Of a stretch of 12,642 nt of DNA, positions 1-6,397 are shown piece after piece (position 1 is the stretch's first letter; every line of letters begins with the position of its first letter). Where the stretch lies: NCBI GenBank assembly GCA_028715865.1, contig JAQUQY010000024.1:1-12642 (forward strand). Direction: 5' to 3'. The position numbers were made by a program, and so were the translations under genes. The DNA is from Syntrophales bacterium (GTDB lineage: Bacteria; Desulfobacterota; Syntrophia; Syntrophales; UBA2210). The notes below the pieces were generated by a model. It was not told where the DNA came from. It made no database searches and saw only the letters and a list, made by a program, of their open reading frames with translations.

Positions 1-1
1 G

Positions 2-691
2 GGAACAGATATGCCTGGCTGTTCAATCGATGACTGGAGCGGAAGCATGTTTTTCAATGCCTCGTCGGGCCAGATACGGCCCGTCTACACCTCCGCCGCC
101 GTGGCCAGGGACGGCACGGGCAACCTCTGGGTTTACTGGGGCACCGGCGACAAGACGGATCCCACCGCCGCGAACGCCCAGGAGCACTTCTACGGCGTCA
201 AGGACAACGACAGGACCAGCACCTTCGCCATAAGCGATATCGACAACATTACGCAGGCCTCCGGAACCTATAATCCCAGCTCGGGCAATCCGGGCTACCG
301 GATCCAATTCGCCGGGCAGGGCGAAAAGCTGCTTGCCGACCCCACCGTCTTCGGCGGCATTGTTTATTTCACTACTTTTACCCCCGCCTCCGGAAACAAT
401 CCCTGCGAGCAGGGCGGGTCGGCGGAGCTCTACGCTGTTCAAGGCACAACAGGTGGCGGCGCGCTGACGAGCGAGGACGGCTCGTCAACGAGGAGCATGA
501 CCGTGGGTGTGGGCATTCCCTCGGCGCCGGTCCTGTCCCTTAATCCCGAAGGAGGCGCCGATCCCGATCTTTATGTAACCACCAGCGGCGGCGACGGCAC
601 ATCTGCCAGCACCCAGCGGGTGGATATAACCCCGCAGGGCGTTTCGAACCGTACAAACATGCTGTACTGGAGGGACTGCCGCATACAGTGA
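2..691 (+). CDS. pilY1: PilY1-like type IV pilus tip/biogenesis protein, C-terminal part (5' truncated)
   Basis: The reading frame is already open at base 2 and ends at TGA 689-691, so only the last 230 or so residues are in the window. The visible part is Gly/Asp/Thr-rich beta-propeller-type sequence. It includes a blade-like stretch (RPVYTSAAVARDGTGNLWVYWGTGDKT is split here as RPVYTSAAVARD then LWVYWGTGDK) and ends in NMLYWRDCRIQ, resembling the RxSWRE-type tail of PilY1 proteins. In known systems PilY1 is a large secreted or tip-located protein that primes pilus assembly, opposes retraction and mediates adhesion, often through calcium binding. The N-terminal adhesion region and the calcium-loop motif lie upstream and cannot be judged. 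The gene faces the pilMNOPQ operon across a convergent junction, which supports a pilus role. Three cysteines are visible. The family call is from sequence character and context; another quinoprotein-like propeller protein is the main alternative. Confidence 0.75.
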   Translation, partial: GTDMPGCSIDDWSGSMFFNASSGQIRPVYTSAAVARDGTGNLWVYWGTGDKTDPTAANAQEHFYGVKDNDRTSTFAISDIDNITQASGTYNPSSGNPGYRIQFAGQGEKLLADPTVFGGIVYFTTFTPASGNNPCEQGGSAELYAVQGTTGGGALTSEDGSSTRSMTVGVGIPSAPVLSLNPEGGADPDLYVTTSGGDGTSASTQRVDITPQGVSNRTNMLYWRDCRIQ

Positions 692-692
692 C

Positions 693-1571
693 ATGAAGCA
701 GCGAAGGAGCGGCACACGGACAGGACGGAGTAAAGAGCCTTCGATGAGGGGAAGCGGCGCCGGGGTTCGGGGAAAGCGTGAGCCAACCGGTTTTTCCCGA
801 TTCAGGGCCTGGTGGGGATTGCTCCCGCTCCGAACCCGCCTGTCGGTAGCGGGAATCGCCGCCCTGATCATTATCCTGGTACTTCTTGCTTTGCCTTCAG
901 GGGAAGATCCTGTTGAGCTGCCGGCCCATGGTGCGTCCGGCCGGGAAGCCGGCGCCAATGGTGAAGCGGGATATGATGCGGAAGCCGGATCGGGGGAACC
1001 GGCAGCGCACAGCCGGGCAATGATCAGAAGCGTTTTGCTCGAGCCGCCCATGCCCACCAGGTTTGATGTTCTTACTGTGGAAGTTGTTCCCATGGATTCC
1101 CGGCGCGCGGGCTTGAGCTATCGATACGAATGGAAGGTCAATGACCGGGCGGTAAAAAAGTCCGGTGAAAACAGCCTCGACCTTTCACCCTTCAAGGTGA
1201 GGGACCTCGTTTCCGTCACCGTTTTCCCACATGACAAAGAGATTGACCTGCCTGGCTTCGCCTTTGACAGTCCGCTTGTCGCCATACACGGCGCCGTGCC
1301 TACGCTGACGCTCGAAGCGGCGCGCGAGCCGGTCAGGCCGGGAGAAACCATCCGCCTGCACCTGGCCAGCCACCATCCCGACGGCGGCGAAGTGGTCTTT
1401 AACCTGGAGGAACCGCTGGTTCCGGGCATGACCATTGACAGGGGAAGCGGCGAAATTCGCTTTAATCCCTCGGCTGACCAGAGGGGGGCGATTCTCTTTG
1501 GCGCCTCCGTGGAGGACTTGGAGGGAACGAAGGTCTCAAAAATATTTGAGTTTACACTTATGCTTGAATAA
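693..1571 (+). CDS. Hypothetical membrane-anchored protein with Ig/cadherin-like beta domains, pilY1-linked
   Basis: I do not recognise a named family. The 292-residue protein has a very basic N-terminus (residues 1-50, many Arg/Lys), one hydrophobic segment at about 52-68 (IAALIIILVLLAL), a Gly/Ala/Glu-rich linker (about 70-108), then two beta-rich domains. The first (about 110-200) contains a PKD/Ig-like stretch, YRYEWKVNDR. The second (about 203-291) has PGMTIDRGSGEIRFNPS followed by a FxFTL end, the pattern of putative-Ig (He_PIG) or cadherin-like domains. Predicted topology is a short cytoplasmic tail with the bulk in the periplasm. ATG 693 lies one base after the pilY1 stop, so the two are probably co-transcribed and coupled. 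An in-frame ATG at 744 (residue 18), preceded by GGAG, is an alternative start. A role in anchoring or assisting PilY1 is inference from position only. Confidence 0.8.
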   Translation: MKQRRSGTRTGRSKEPSMRGSGAGVRGKREPTGFSRFRAWWGLLPLRTRLSVAGIAALIIILVLLALPSGEDPVELPAHGASGREAGANGEAGYDAEAGSGEPAAHSRAMIRSVLLEPPMPTRFDVLTVEVVPMDSRRAGLSYRYEWKVNDRAVKKSGENSLDLSPFKVRDLVSVTVFPHDKEIDLPGFAFDSPLVAIHGAVPTLTLEAAREPVRPGETIRLHLASHHPDGGEVVFNLEEPLVPGMTIDRGSGEIRFNPSADQRGAILFGASVEDLEGTKVSKIFEFTLMLE

Positions 1572-1572
1572 A

Positions 1573-1591
1573 GGGGAAAAGCGGTTTCCCC
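1573..1591 (-). terminator. Candidate terminator of the pil operon in the convergent gap
   Basis: A perfect 7-bp inverted repeat (GGGGAAA / TTTCCCC) with a 5-base loop fills most of the 25-base gap between the two convergent genes. Read on the minus strand it begins six bases after the pilQ stop codon and is followed by TTTATT, a short T-rich stretch, as expected of a weak intrinsic terminator. On the plus strand there is no T-tract after it, so it fits the pilQ side better. The stem is short and no folding energy was computed. Confidence 0.45.
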
Positions 1592-1596
1592 GCCGG

Positions 1597-3273
1597 TCAA
1601 CCCCTTGTAATTACTTCACCAAGGATGACCGGCGTGATGAATATAAGAAGCTCCATCTGCGTCTTGCGGATGGTTCTTTCTTTGAAAAGCCAACCCAGAA
1701 CGGGGATGCTTGAAAGCCATGGGATTCCCGATCCGCCCGAAGTATCTTCGCTTTTATAGATGCCCCCGATAACGATAGTGTCGCCGTCACTTATAACTAC
1801 CTTGGACTGAACCTCGCTTGCCATTATGGGAGGACCTACTATGCCCCCGTCACCCGCCCTTGTCCAGTCCGCGTAGCGGTTCTGAGCCTCTATATCCAGG
1901 GAAAGCTTGCCCTCGGCGGTTATTTGCGGGGTGACATCCAGCGACAGTATGGCACGTATTGTTTTGGTCGTAAGTTCGCCGTCCGCGCCTGTTATCTGTA
2001 CGTCAAACTCCTCCCCCTGACTTATGGTTGCCTTCACCTTGTCAACTGTTGTTACCTTGGGTGAGGATATAATCTTGCCGTCGCCCACTTCCTCAAGGGC
2101 TTGTAGTTTCGCGTCGAGAACCCATCGCGACGAGCCGGCGATGATGCCCAGTGCGGGCATGACAGCACCCGTGGCTGAGGGAAAATTGACGGCGATGTTG
2201 CTGTTTGTAAGCCCTATATTGTTGGGCAGTGTGGTAACGGTGGAGTTGGTCGGGCCCGCGCTGCCGAACAGAATGCCGACGTCCCTGCTGTTGCCGGGTC
2301 CCCATACGGCCGTGGTCCCCACGCCCCACCGGATCCCCAAGTCGCGGGAAAAGCTTGTGTTCACCTCGACGATACGGGCTTCAATGGAAACCTGCCTGAC
2401 CCTCCCCTCGGCGACGTTCTTGGCCAGGCGCTGTTCCTCGGCAACTTCCATTTTCTTGCGGGGCATGACGGTGATTACTCTGCCCCGGGTAGTCATGCCG
2501 AGTTCGTTCACTTCCAGTATCGTTTCCAGGGCCTGGTCCCAGGGAACGTTTCTCATGTGAAGCGTTACTTTCTGATCCACGTCGGGTCCGGCGACAATAT
2601 TGTAGCCGCTGACCTCAGATATAAGGCGGAAAACGTTCTTGATGTGCGCGTCCTGGCAGATGATGGACAGCCGTTCTCCCCGGTAATCGGCATCGGGCTC
2701 TTCCTCCCAGAGCATCAAGGCTTCCTTGGCCAGATAGGCTTCCATAGTGTCGTCTTCGCGAAGAGCCGCGGGAGGCGCTAATCCCGTATGAATGGCCGCT
2801 GTATCGAAGGATATGATAATGGCGGAGTCAGACCGGCGCATCCTGTAGGGAACAATGTCCGACAGTTCTATGGCGACTCCGAGGGCTGGCTGATCGGTTC
2901 CGGCAACCGTTCGCAACGACACTGTTTTTACCCCGTACAATCTCTCCGGAGTGTATCGTTCACGGATTCCTTCTCCCATAACTGTATTTTTCATGGTGAG
3001 GGCCACAATATTATCCGAGGGCTGCGAAAGGTCGATATCTTCCGGTATAGCCGAAAATGCCAGGGTAACCTCTTCCCTTCCCGCCGATCTATGGAAGATA
3101 ATTTCTGTCAGTAAAGCGCTCGCTTCACCGACCTTTTGTACAACGGCCGTTTCCGTGGGTTCCAAGCCCCTGGCCGGCGTTGAGGTTATGCCAGAGCCCC
3201 CACTGCAGCTGCCTAGCAAAATAAATCCCGCCGCCGCGGCCAAACCGTATAAAATCCCCTGTCTCCCTTTCAT
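1597..3273 (-). CDS. pilQ: Type IV pilus outer-membrane secretin PilQ, short form
   Basis: PilQ forms the multimeric outer-membrane channel through which the type IV pilus passes. The 558-residue product starts with a signal peptide and a plausible lipobox (LGSC, Cys23), suggesting a lipoprotein. One AMIN-like domain (about 53-157) could bind peptidoglycan. It is followed by an STN/N0 domain (about 195-270; LSIICQDAHIKNVFRLISEV, NVPWDQALETIL) and the secretin core (about 293-552; QVSIEARIVEVN, then IPVLGWLFK and the ELLIFITPVIL end). Only about 20 residues separate STN and core, so the usual N1 (secretin_N) domain seems absent, and a second AMIN repeat is also lacking. This explains a length well below the roughly 700 residues of many PilQ proteins. 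The ATG at 3273 overlaps the pilP stop by four bases and has AGGGG upstream. It is the last gene of pilMNOPQ. Confidence 0.95.
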   Translation of the reverse strand: MKGRQGILYGLAAAAGFILLGSCSGGSGITSTPARGLEPTETAVVQKVGEASALLTEIIFHRSAGREEVTLAFSAIPEDIDLSQPSDNIVALTMKNTVMGEGIRERYTPERLYGVKTVSLRTVAGTDQPALGVAIELSDIVPYRMRRSDSAIIISFDTAAIHTGLAPPAALREDDTMEAYLAKEALMLWEEEPDADYRGERLSIICQDAHIKNVFRLISEVSGYNIVAGPDVDQKVTLHMRNVPWDQALETILEVNELGMTTRGRVITVMPRKKMEVAEEQRLAKNVAEGRVRQVSIEARIVEVNTSFSRDLGIRWGVGTTAVWGPGNSRDVGILFGSAGPTNSTVTTLPNNIGLTNSNIAVNFPSATGAVMPALGIIAGSSRWVLDAKLQALEEVGDGKIISSPKVTTVDKVKATISQGEEFDVQITGADGELTTKTIRAILSLDVTPQITAEGKLSLDIEAQNRYADWTRAGDGGIVGPPIMASEVQSKVVISDGDTIVIGGIYKSEDTSGGSGIPWLSSIPVLGWLFKERTIRKTQMELLIFITPVILGEVITRG

Positions 3274-3791
3274 AGAGTACCCCTGTCGTCTCCTGCCTCA
3301 AGCCTCAATTTTGATTGTTTCCTCGTTACTTCGCCCGATTCGTCCTGTTCTCTTTCTTCAATTATCACGTGATCTTCCAAGATATCGACTACCTTGCCTC
3401 CGTCCATGCCCACGGCTGTTCCAAGGTAGAGGTCATAGTAGGTTCCCTTATTGTCTTCCACTAGGGCAAGTTTGGCGCCGCCGCCTATGACGATCCCCAC
3501 GAGGCGGATTTCCTGAAGAGTCAGGAGTTCCAGTGGCGTCCTGAATACGGACTCCGTTACCGTATCCACAGGCTCTCCCCGGACGGGAGCCCTGTCGGAT
3601 TTGGGCTGGGCTTTTACAAATGGTACAAAGGGATCAACTGTTCCCTGAGAGCGATAGACTATGACCGGTTCATTTTCAGAAGCGTCATGAACAACCGCCT
3701 GAAGGGGCGCCGTAAGCAGTATCGCCAGTGCCGCCGCAAGGGCTGCTGCGGGGATTCCCGGGAACCGGATTTTCATCAGAATATCTTTCAT
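3270..3791 (-). CDS. pilP: Type IV pilus assembly protein PilP
   Basis: PilP is the periplasmic part of the pilus alignment complex. It binds the PilN/PilO dimer and touches the N0 region of PilQ, linking inner and outer membranes. The 173-residue product has a hydrophobic N-terminal segment (about 13-32), an extended region with the DPF motif typical of the family (TVDPFVPF, 51-58), and a C-terminal beta domain (about 86-163) starting LELLTLQEIRLVGIVIGGG. Classical PilP is a lipoprotein, but this one has no cysteine at all. It must be either held by its N-terminal segment or cleaved by signal peptidase I near PLQA-VV (about residue 32). It overlaps pilO and pilQ by four bases each. A second in-frame ATG at 3776 (residue 6) is a possible start. 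Confidence 0.9.
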   Translation of the reverse strand: MKDILMKIRFPGIPAAALAAALAILLTAPLQAVVHDASENEPVIVYRSQGTVDPFVPFVKAQPKSDRAPVRGEPVDTVTESVFRTPLELLTLQEIRLVGIVIGGGAKLALVEDNKGTYYDLYLGTAVGMDGGKVVDILEDHVIIEEREQDESGEVTRKQSKLRLEAGDDRGTL

Positions 3792-4393
3792 TTCGCTGGG
3801 GCTCCGGCGCTTTGCTCTCTCATATCAAGAAACATGTAAGTTTTCATCAGGCACTCCGCCTCTAAAACAAGAGGTCCTCCTGTGTATTCCCCGGAAGGTC
3901 CCCGAATGGAGGCATCGTTCACGTTAACGATTCTTGGCAGCTGAGACACTTCTTTAAAAAAAGCCTTGATATCATGGTATCTTCCGCGAACGGTCATTCG
4001 TACGGGAAATTCCGCGTAGAAGTCTTGTGGAACCGGCTGCAGGGGTTCGAAGAGCATTACATCAAGGGACTTGGCATGGGCGGCGACGGACATGGCGGTA
4101 AGCAGCGTGGGAATATCTTTCTGTTCAGGTAATTTTGCGAGGGAGATCATGAGGCTCTCGTTTAGTTCCTCTATTTCCCGCTTGTGACGCTCAATCTGCC
4201 GGGCAACCGCCTGCCGCTGTATGATCTGGACTTCCAGAGTGGCCAGGTTGTCGGTAAGTGAAGCCTTTTTCTGAAGCGCCGCCTGGAGAAAGAAAAAATA
4301 ATAAAAATAACCCAGCAGAAGCACAAAGACCACGCCGATGATTATCTTGTACTTGGTGGGAAGCTTTTTCAGGTCATCAGCGGTTATTGCCAT
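3788..4393 (-). CDS. pilO: Type IV pilus inner-membrane alignment protein PilO
   Basis: PilO pairs with PilN in the inner membrane and recruits PilP, aligning the pilus motor with the secretin. The product has a short cytoplasmic N-terminus and a strong transmembrane helix (about 15-37, IIIGVVFVLLLGYFYYFFF). A coiled-coil region follows (about 40-90), then a C-terminal ferredoxin-like fold (about 95-195) with FPVRMTVRGRYHDIKAFF, typical of PilO. I chose ATG 4393 because AGGG lies eight bases upstream. A GTG at 4402 in the same frame would add three residues but is poorly placed for a ribosome site. The gene overlaps the end of pilN by 17 bases and shares ATGA with pilP. Length (201 residues) is normal for the family. 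Confidence 0.93.
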   Translation of the reverse strand: MAITADDLKKLPTKYKIIIGVVFVLLLGYFYYFFFLQAALQKKASLTDNLATLEVQIIQRQAVARQIERHKREIEELNESLMISLAKLPEQKDIPTLLTAMSVAAHAKSLDVMLFEPLQPVPQDFYAEFPVRMTVRGRYHDIKAFFKEVSQLPRIVNVNDASIRGPSGEYTGGPLVLEAECLMKTYMFLDMREQSAGAPAK

Positions 4394-4943
4394 TTGACAC
4401 ACCCTGCTTTATTTTCGCGGAAAGAGCGAAATTTTTGAGCTCTGTCCCGGCGTATGGGACTCTCCTGCTCGCTACCAGATCCACCGCTTCGATGATAGGC
4501 GACATTTCAAGGTTCTCCATGAAGAGTGCCAGGATCTCATTGCTTCTTGCCATTCCCTCGATGCGGATAGTTGCGTCGCGCTTTGACAAAAGTGTTATCC
4601 AAAGCCTGCCTTCGGGTACTCTTATGGAAATCTCATCCAGGAGGCGGTAGCCCTCACCTCGATTTTTCTCAAGATCGTTGATGACCTGGAGCTTTTTTTC
4701 AACCAATGCCTTGTCTTGGCGGTATTTATCAATGTCGCCTGTAATCATTCTCAAGCGGTCCAGTTCCGCTCTCGAATTTCGGACATTTTTATCCAGGGCC
4801 GACAGGGACATCATCATGTATCCATGGAATATGCCCACAATCATCACCAGTATTACAAAGGTGGCCGCAAGGGTTATAATCTGCCGCCTGGTATCGATTT
4901 TTTTCTGTTCCTCACGGTAGGGGATGAGATTTATTTTTATCAT
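4377..4943 (-). CDS. pilN: Type IV pilus inner-membrane alignment protein PilN
   Basis: PilN is a bitopic inner-membrane protein that binds PilM through its cytoplasmic N-terminus and PilO through its periplasmic part. The start MIKINLIPYRE contains the conserved INLLP-like peptide that docks into PilM. A transmembrane helix follows (about 22-42), then a coiled coil (about 50-95) and a C-terminal alpha/beta domain (about 98-180) with GRLWITLLSKRDATIRIEG and a later ELKNFALSAKI strand, all as in PilN/fimbrial assembly proteins. The 188-residue length is usual. Its ATG overlaps the pilM stop codon by four bases. Only a weak purine stretch (GAAG) sits upstream, so translation is probably coupled to pilM. 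Confidence 0.94.
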   Translation of the reverse strand: MIKINLIPYREEQKKIDTRRQIITLAATFVILVMIVGIFHGYMMMSLSALDKNVRNSRAELDRLRMITGDIDKYRQDKALVEKKLQVINDLEKNRGEGYRLLDEISIRVPEGRLWITLLSKRDATIRIEGMARSNEILALFMENLEMSPIIEAVDLVASRRVPYAGTELKNFALSAKIKQGVSNGNNR

Positions 4944-6058
4944 AGGTCTTCAGACTTCCTCATAGCGAGGCCCACGGCGATCGGTGCTATGGCCGACATT
5001 TCCCTTATGTATTCGGGGCTGTATGTTTTCTTGTCGTATTCAAGAGCTTTGAATGGGTCGAACAGTTCCACGTCACATCGCAGACGCTGTGTCAGGTCGT
5101 CCATGATGCCGGGTATGAAGGATGAACCTCCTGACAGCAGCACCTTGTTGATGAATATCATGCCTGCCGATGAGATGAAAAAATCTATGGACCGTTCTAT
5201 CTCAGCCAGAATCGGATCCGCCAGCATGACCAGGCTTTCGCCCTGCAGGCTTTCCTCCGGGAGAATTCCTCCGCCATTGGAATGGCTGATCTTCCAGGCT
5301 TCCGCCTCTTCAAAGGATCCGCCACGCCGGGACTGAACCGATTCGGTGATGAGATCTCCCCCCATGAGGACGTTTCTTGTAAATACCGACTGGCCGCCTT
5401 TGACAATGTTGATATTGGTCAGGGCGGCGCCGATATGCACCAGCGCCACTACGTCTTCATCGGCGAAATCGTAATTCTCTTCGTAGGCTGTTTCCAGGGC
5501 GAAGGCATCCACGTCCATAAGGACCATACGAACCCCGGCGCGTTCCACAGCGCTTCGGTATTCGGCGATGATATCATTTTTCGCCGCGGCTATGATCACA
5601 TCAATCTGTTCGGCGTTATTCTCGTTTGCGCCGAGAATGTGGATATCGAAATAAATGTTTTCCACCCGGTCTATGGGCATGTACTCATCTGCTTCATCCA
5701 CGATGGTCTGGCGGAGTTCGTCTTCCTCCATTTCCTTGAAGGTGGCCTTGTTTATGAGAACTGAATGGCCGGAAAGGGCCGTGGCCGCCAGTTTTGCAGT
5801 GCATCCCGTCTCCTTGATGAGGTCCTTTATGGTGTTCATCACGGCGGAGCCGTCTTCCATGAGGCCCTTCTTTATTACGCCTTGACGGAGAGGTTTGCTG
5901 GCCATGCGTGAGAGCTGGTATCCCGTGGGCGTTTCGGTGATTTCCACAAGCTTGATGGAGCTTGATCCGATATCGATTCCAACGACGCCGGTGGCTTTTG
6001 AACGTGACAGTTTCGGCAGTGCCGGAAGTCGCGAAAGTAAACCGCGTATCCTTTCCAT
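4940..6058 (-). CDS. pilM: Type IV pilus assembly ATPase-like protein PilM
   Basis: PilM is a cytoplasmic actin/FtsA-fold protein that binds nucleotide and the PilN N-terminal peptide, forming the inner ring of the alignment complex. The 372-residue product shows the actin-like elements: phosphate-1 GIDIGSSSIKLVEI (27-40), the phosphate-2-like ALVHIGAALTNINIV (205-219) followed by FTRNVLMGGD, and the adenosine motif LLSGGSSFIPGI (307-318). Residues 130-185, including IDVIIAAAKNDII, match the inserted 1C-type subdomain region of the family. A basic N-terminal extension of about 24 residues precedes the fold. AGGA lies about seven bases before the ATG. It heads pilMNOPQ and is 25 bases downstream of the ftsB-like gene, so a pil transcript may start further upstream. 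Confidence 0.96.
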   Translation of the reverse strand: MERIRGLLSRLPALPKLSRSKATGVVGIDIGSSSIKLVEITETPTGYQLSRMASKPLRQGVIKKGLMEDGSAVMNTIKDLIKETGCTAKLAATALSGHSVLINKATFKEMEEDELRQTIVDEADEYMPIDRVENIYFDIHILGANENNAEQIDVIIAAAKNDIIAEYRSAVERAGVRMVLMDVDAFALETAYEENYDFADEDVVALVHIGAALTNINIVKGGQSVFTRNVLMGGDLITESVQSRRGGSFEEAEAWKISHSNGGGILPEESLQGESLVMLADPILAEIERSIDFFISSAGMIFINKVLLSGGSSFIPGIMDDLTQRLRCDVELFDPFKALEYDKKTYSPEYIREMSAIAPIAVGLAMRKSEDL

Positions 6059-6083
6059 TGACCTTTCCTAAGATTGCCCGGGT

Positions 6084-6353
6084 TCAGTGTTCTCTGAATC
6101 GGTACACGATCTCACCCTCCCTGATCATGCCCAGTTCTTTTCGTGCCACCATTTCCAAGTATTCCCGATTGTCCCCCAAGAGTACAATCCTCTCGCGGAG
6201 CCGCTCGTTTTCATATGCTATAAGGCTGTTCTCCGCCTTGAGGCGGGCTGATTTTTCCTTGATTTCGAGATAGTCGACAAGCCCCCGGTCCCCGAAGATA
6301 ATCAGGAGAACCATGGAGAGAAAACCTGCCACAAAAAACCTGCCGATCTTCAT
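6084..6353 (-). CDS. ftsB: Septum formation initiator, FtsB/DivIC family
   Basis: FtsB/DivIC proteins are small bitopic divisome components that form a complex with FtsL and FtsQ and help activate septal peptidoglycan synthesis. The 89-residue product has a transmembrane helix at about 6-20 (FFVAGFLSMVLLIIF) and a coiled coil at about 28-58 rich in Glu, Lys, Arg and Leu. The conserved C-terminal box of the family follows, EMVARKELGMIREGEIVYRF (67-86). The size is typical. There is no strong ribosome site, and a hairpin sits just upstream of the ATG. It lies between the DUF39 gene (44-base gap) and pilM (25-base gap) in the same direction, probably in one operon. FtsB versus DivIC cannot be settled from sequence alone; the family assignment is solid. 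Confidence 0.88.
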   Translation of the reverse strand: MKIGRFFVAGFLSMVLLIIFGDRGLVDYLEIKEKSARLKAENSLIAYENERLRERIVLLGDNREYLEMVARKELGMIREGEIVYRFREH

Positions 6354-6355
6354 GA

Positions 6356-6377
6356 GAACTTACCCCGCGTTAAGTTC
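6356..6377 (-). promoter_or_regulatory. Hairpin over the ftsB ribosome-binding region
   Basis: A perfect 7-bp inverted repeat, GAACTTA / TAAGTTC, encloses an 8-base loop (ACGCGGGG on the minus strand) and ends two bases before the ftsB ATG. The only purine-rich candidate for ribosome binding (GGGG) is in the loop or at its edge, so the fold could affect initiation. Alternatively it is a weak attenuator after the DUF39 gene, but no T-tract follows. The function is inferred. Confidence 0.35.
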
Positions 6378-6397
6378 CTCAGGACACCCTCTGAAGG

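Noticed and set aside
23..1093. Long open frames on the minus strand opposite pilY1 and the hypothetical gene (up to about 200 residues)
   Set aside because: They lie entirely under plus-strand genes with recognisable or coherent protein sequence. Their own translations are low-complexity Ala/Gly/Pro/Arg/Ser sequence, typical of antisense frames in GC-rich DNA.
2024..2560. 178-residue plus-strand frame opposite pilQ
   Set aside because: Shadow of the secretin core, which is conserved in the other strand. No ribosome site or domain is recognisable.
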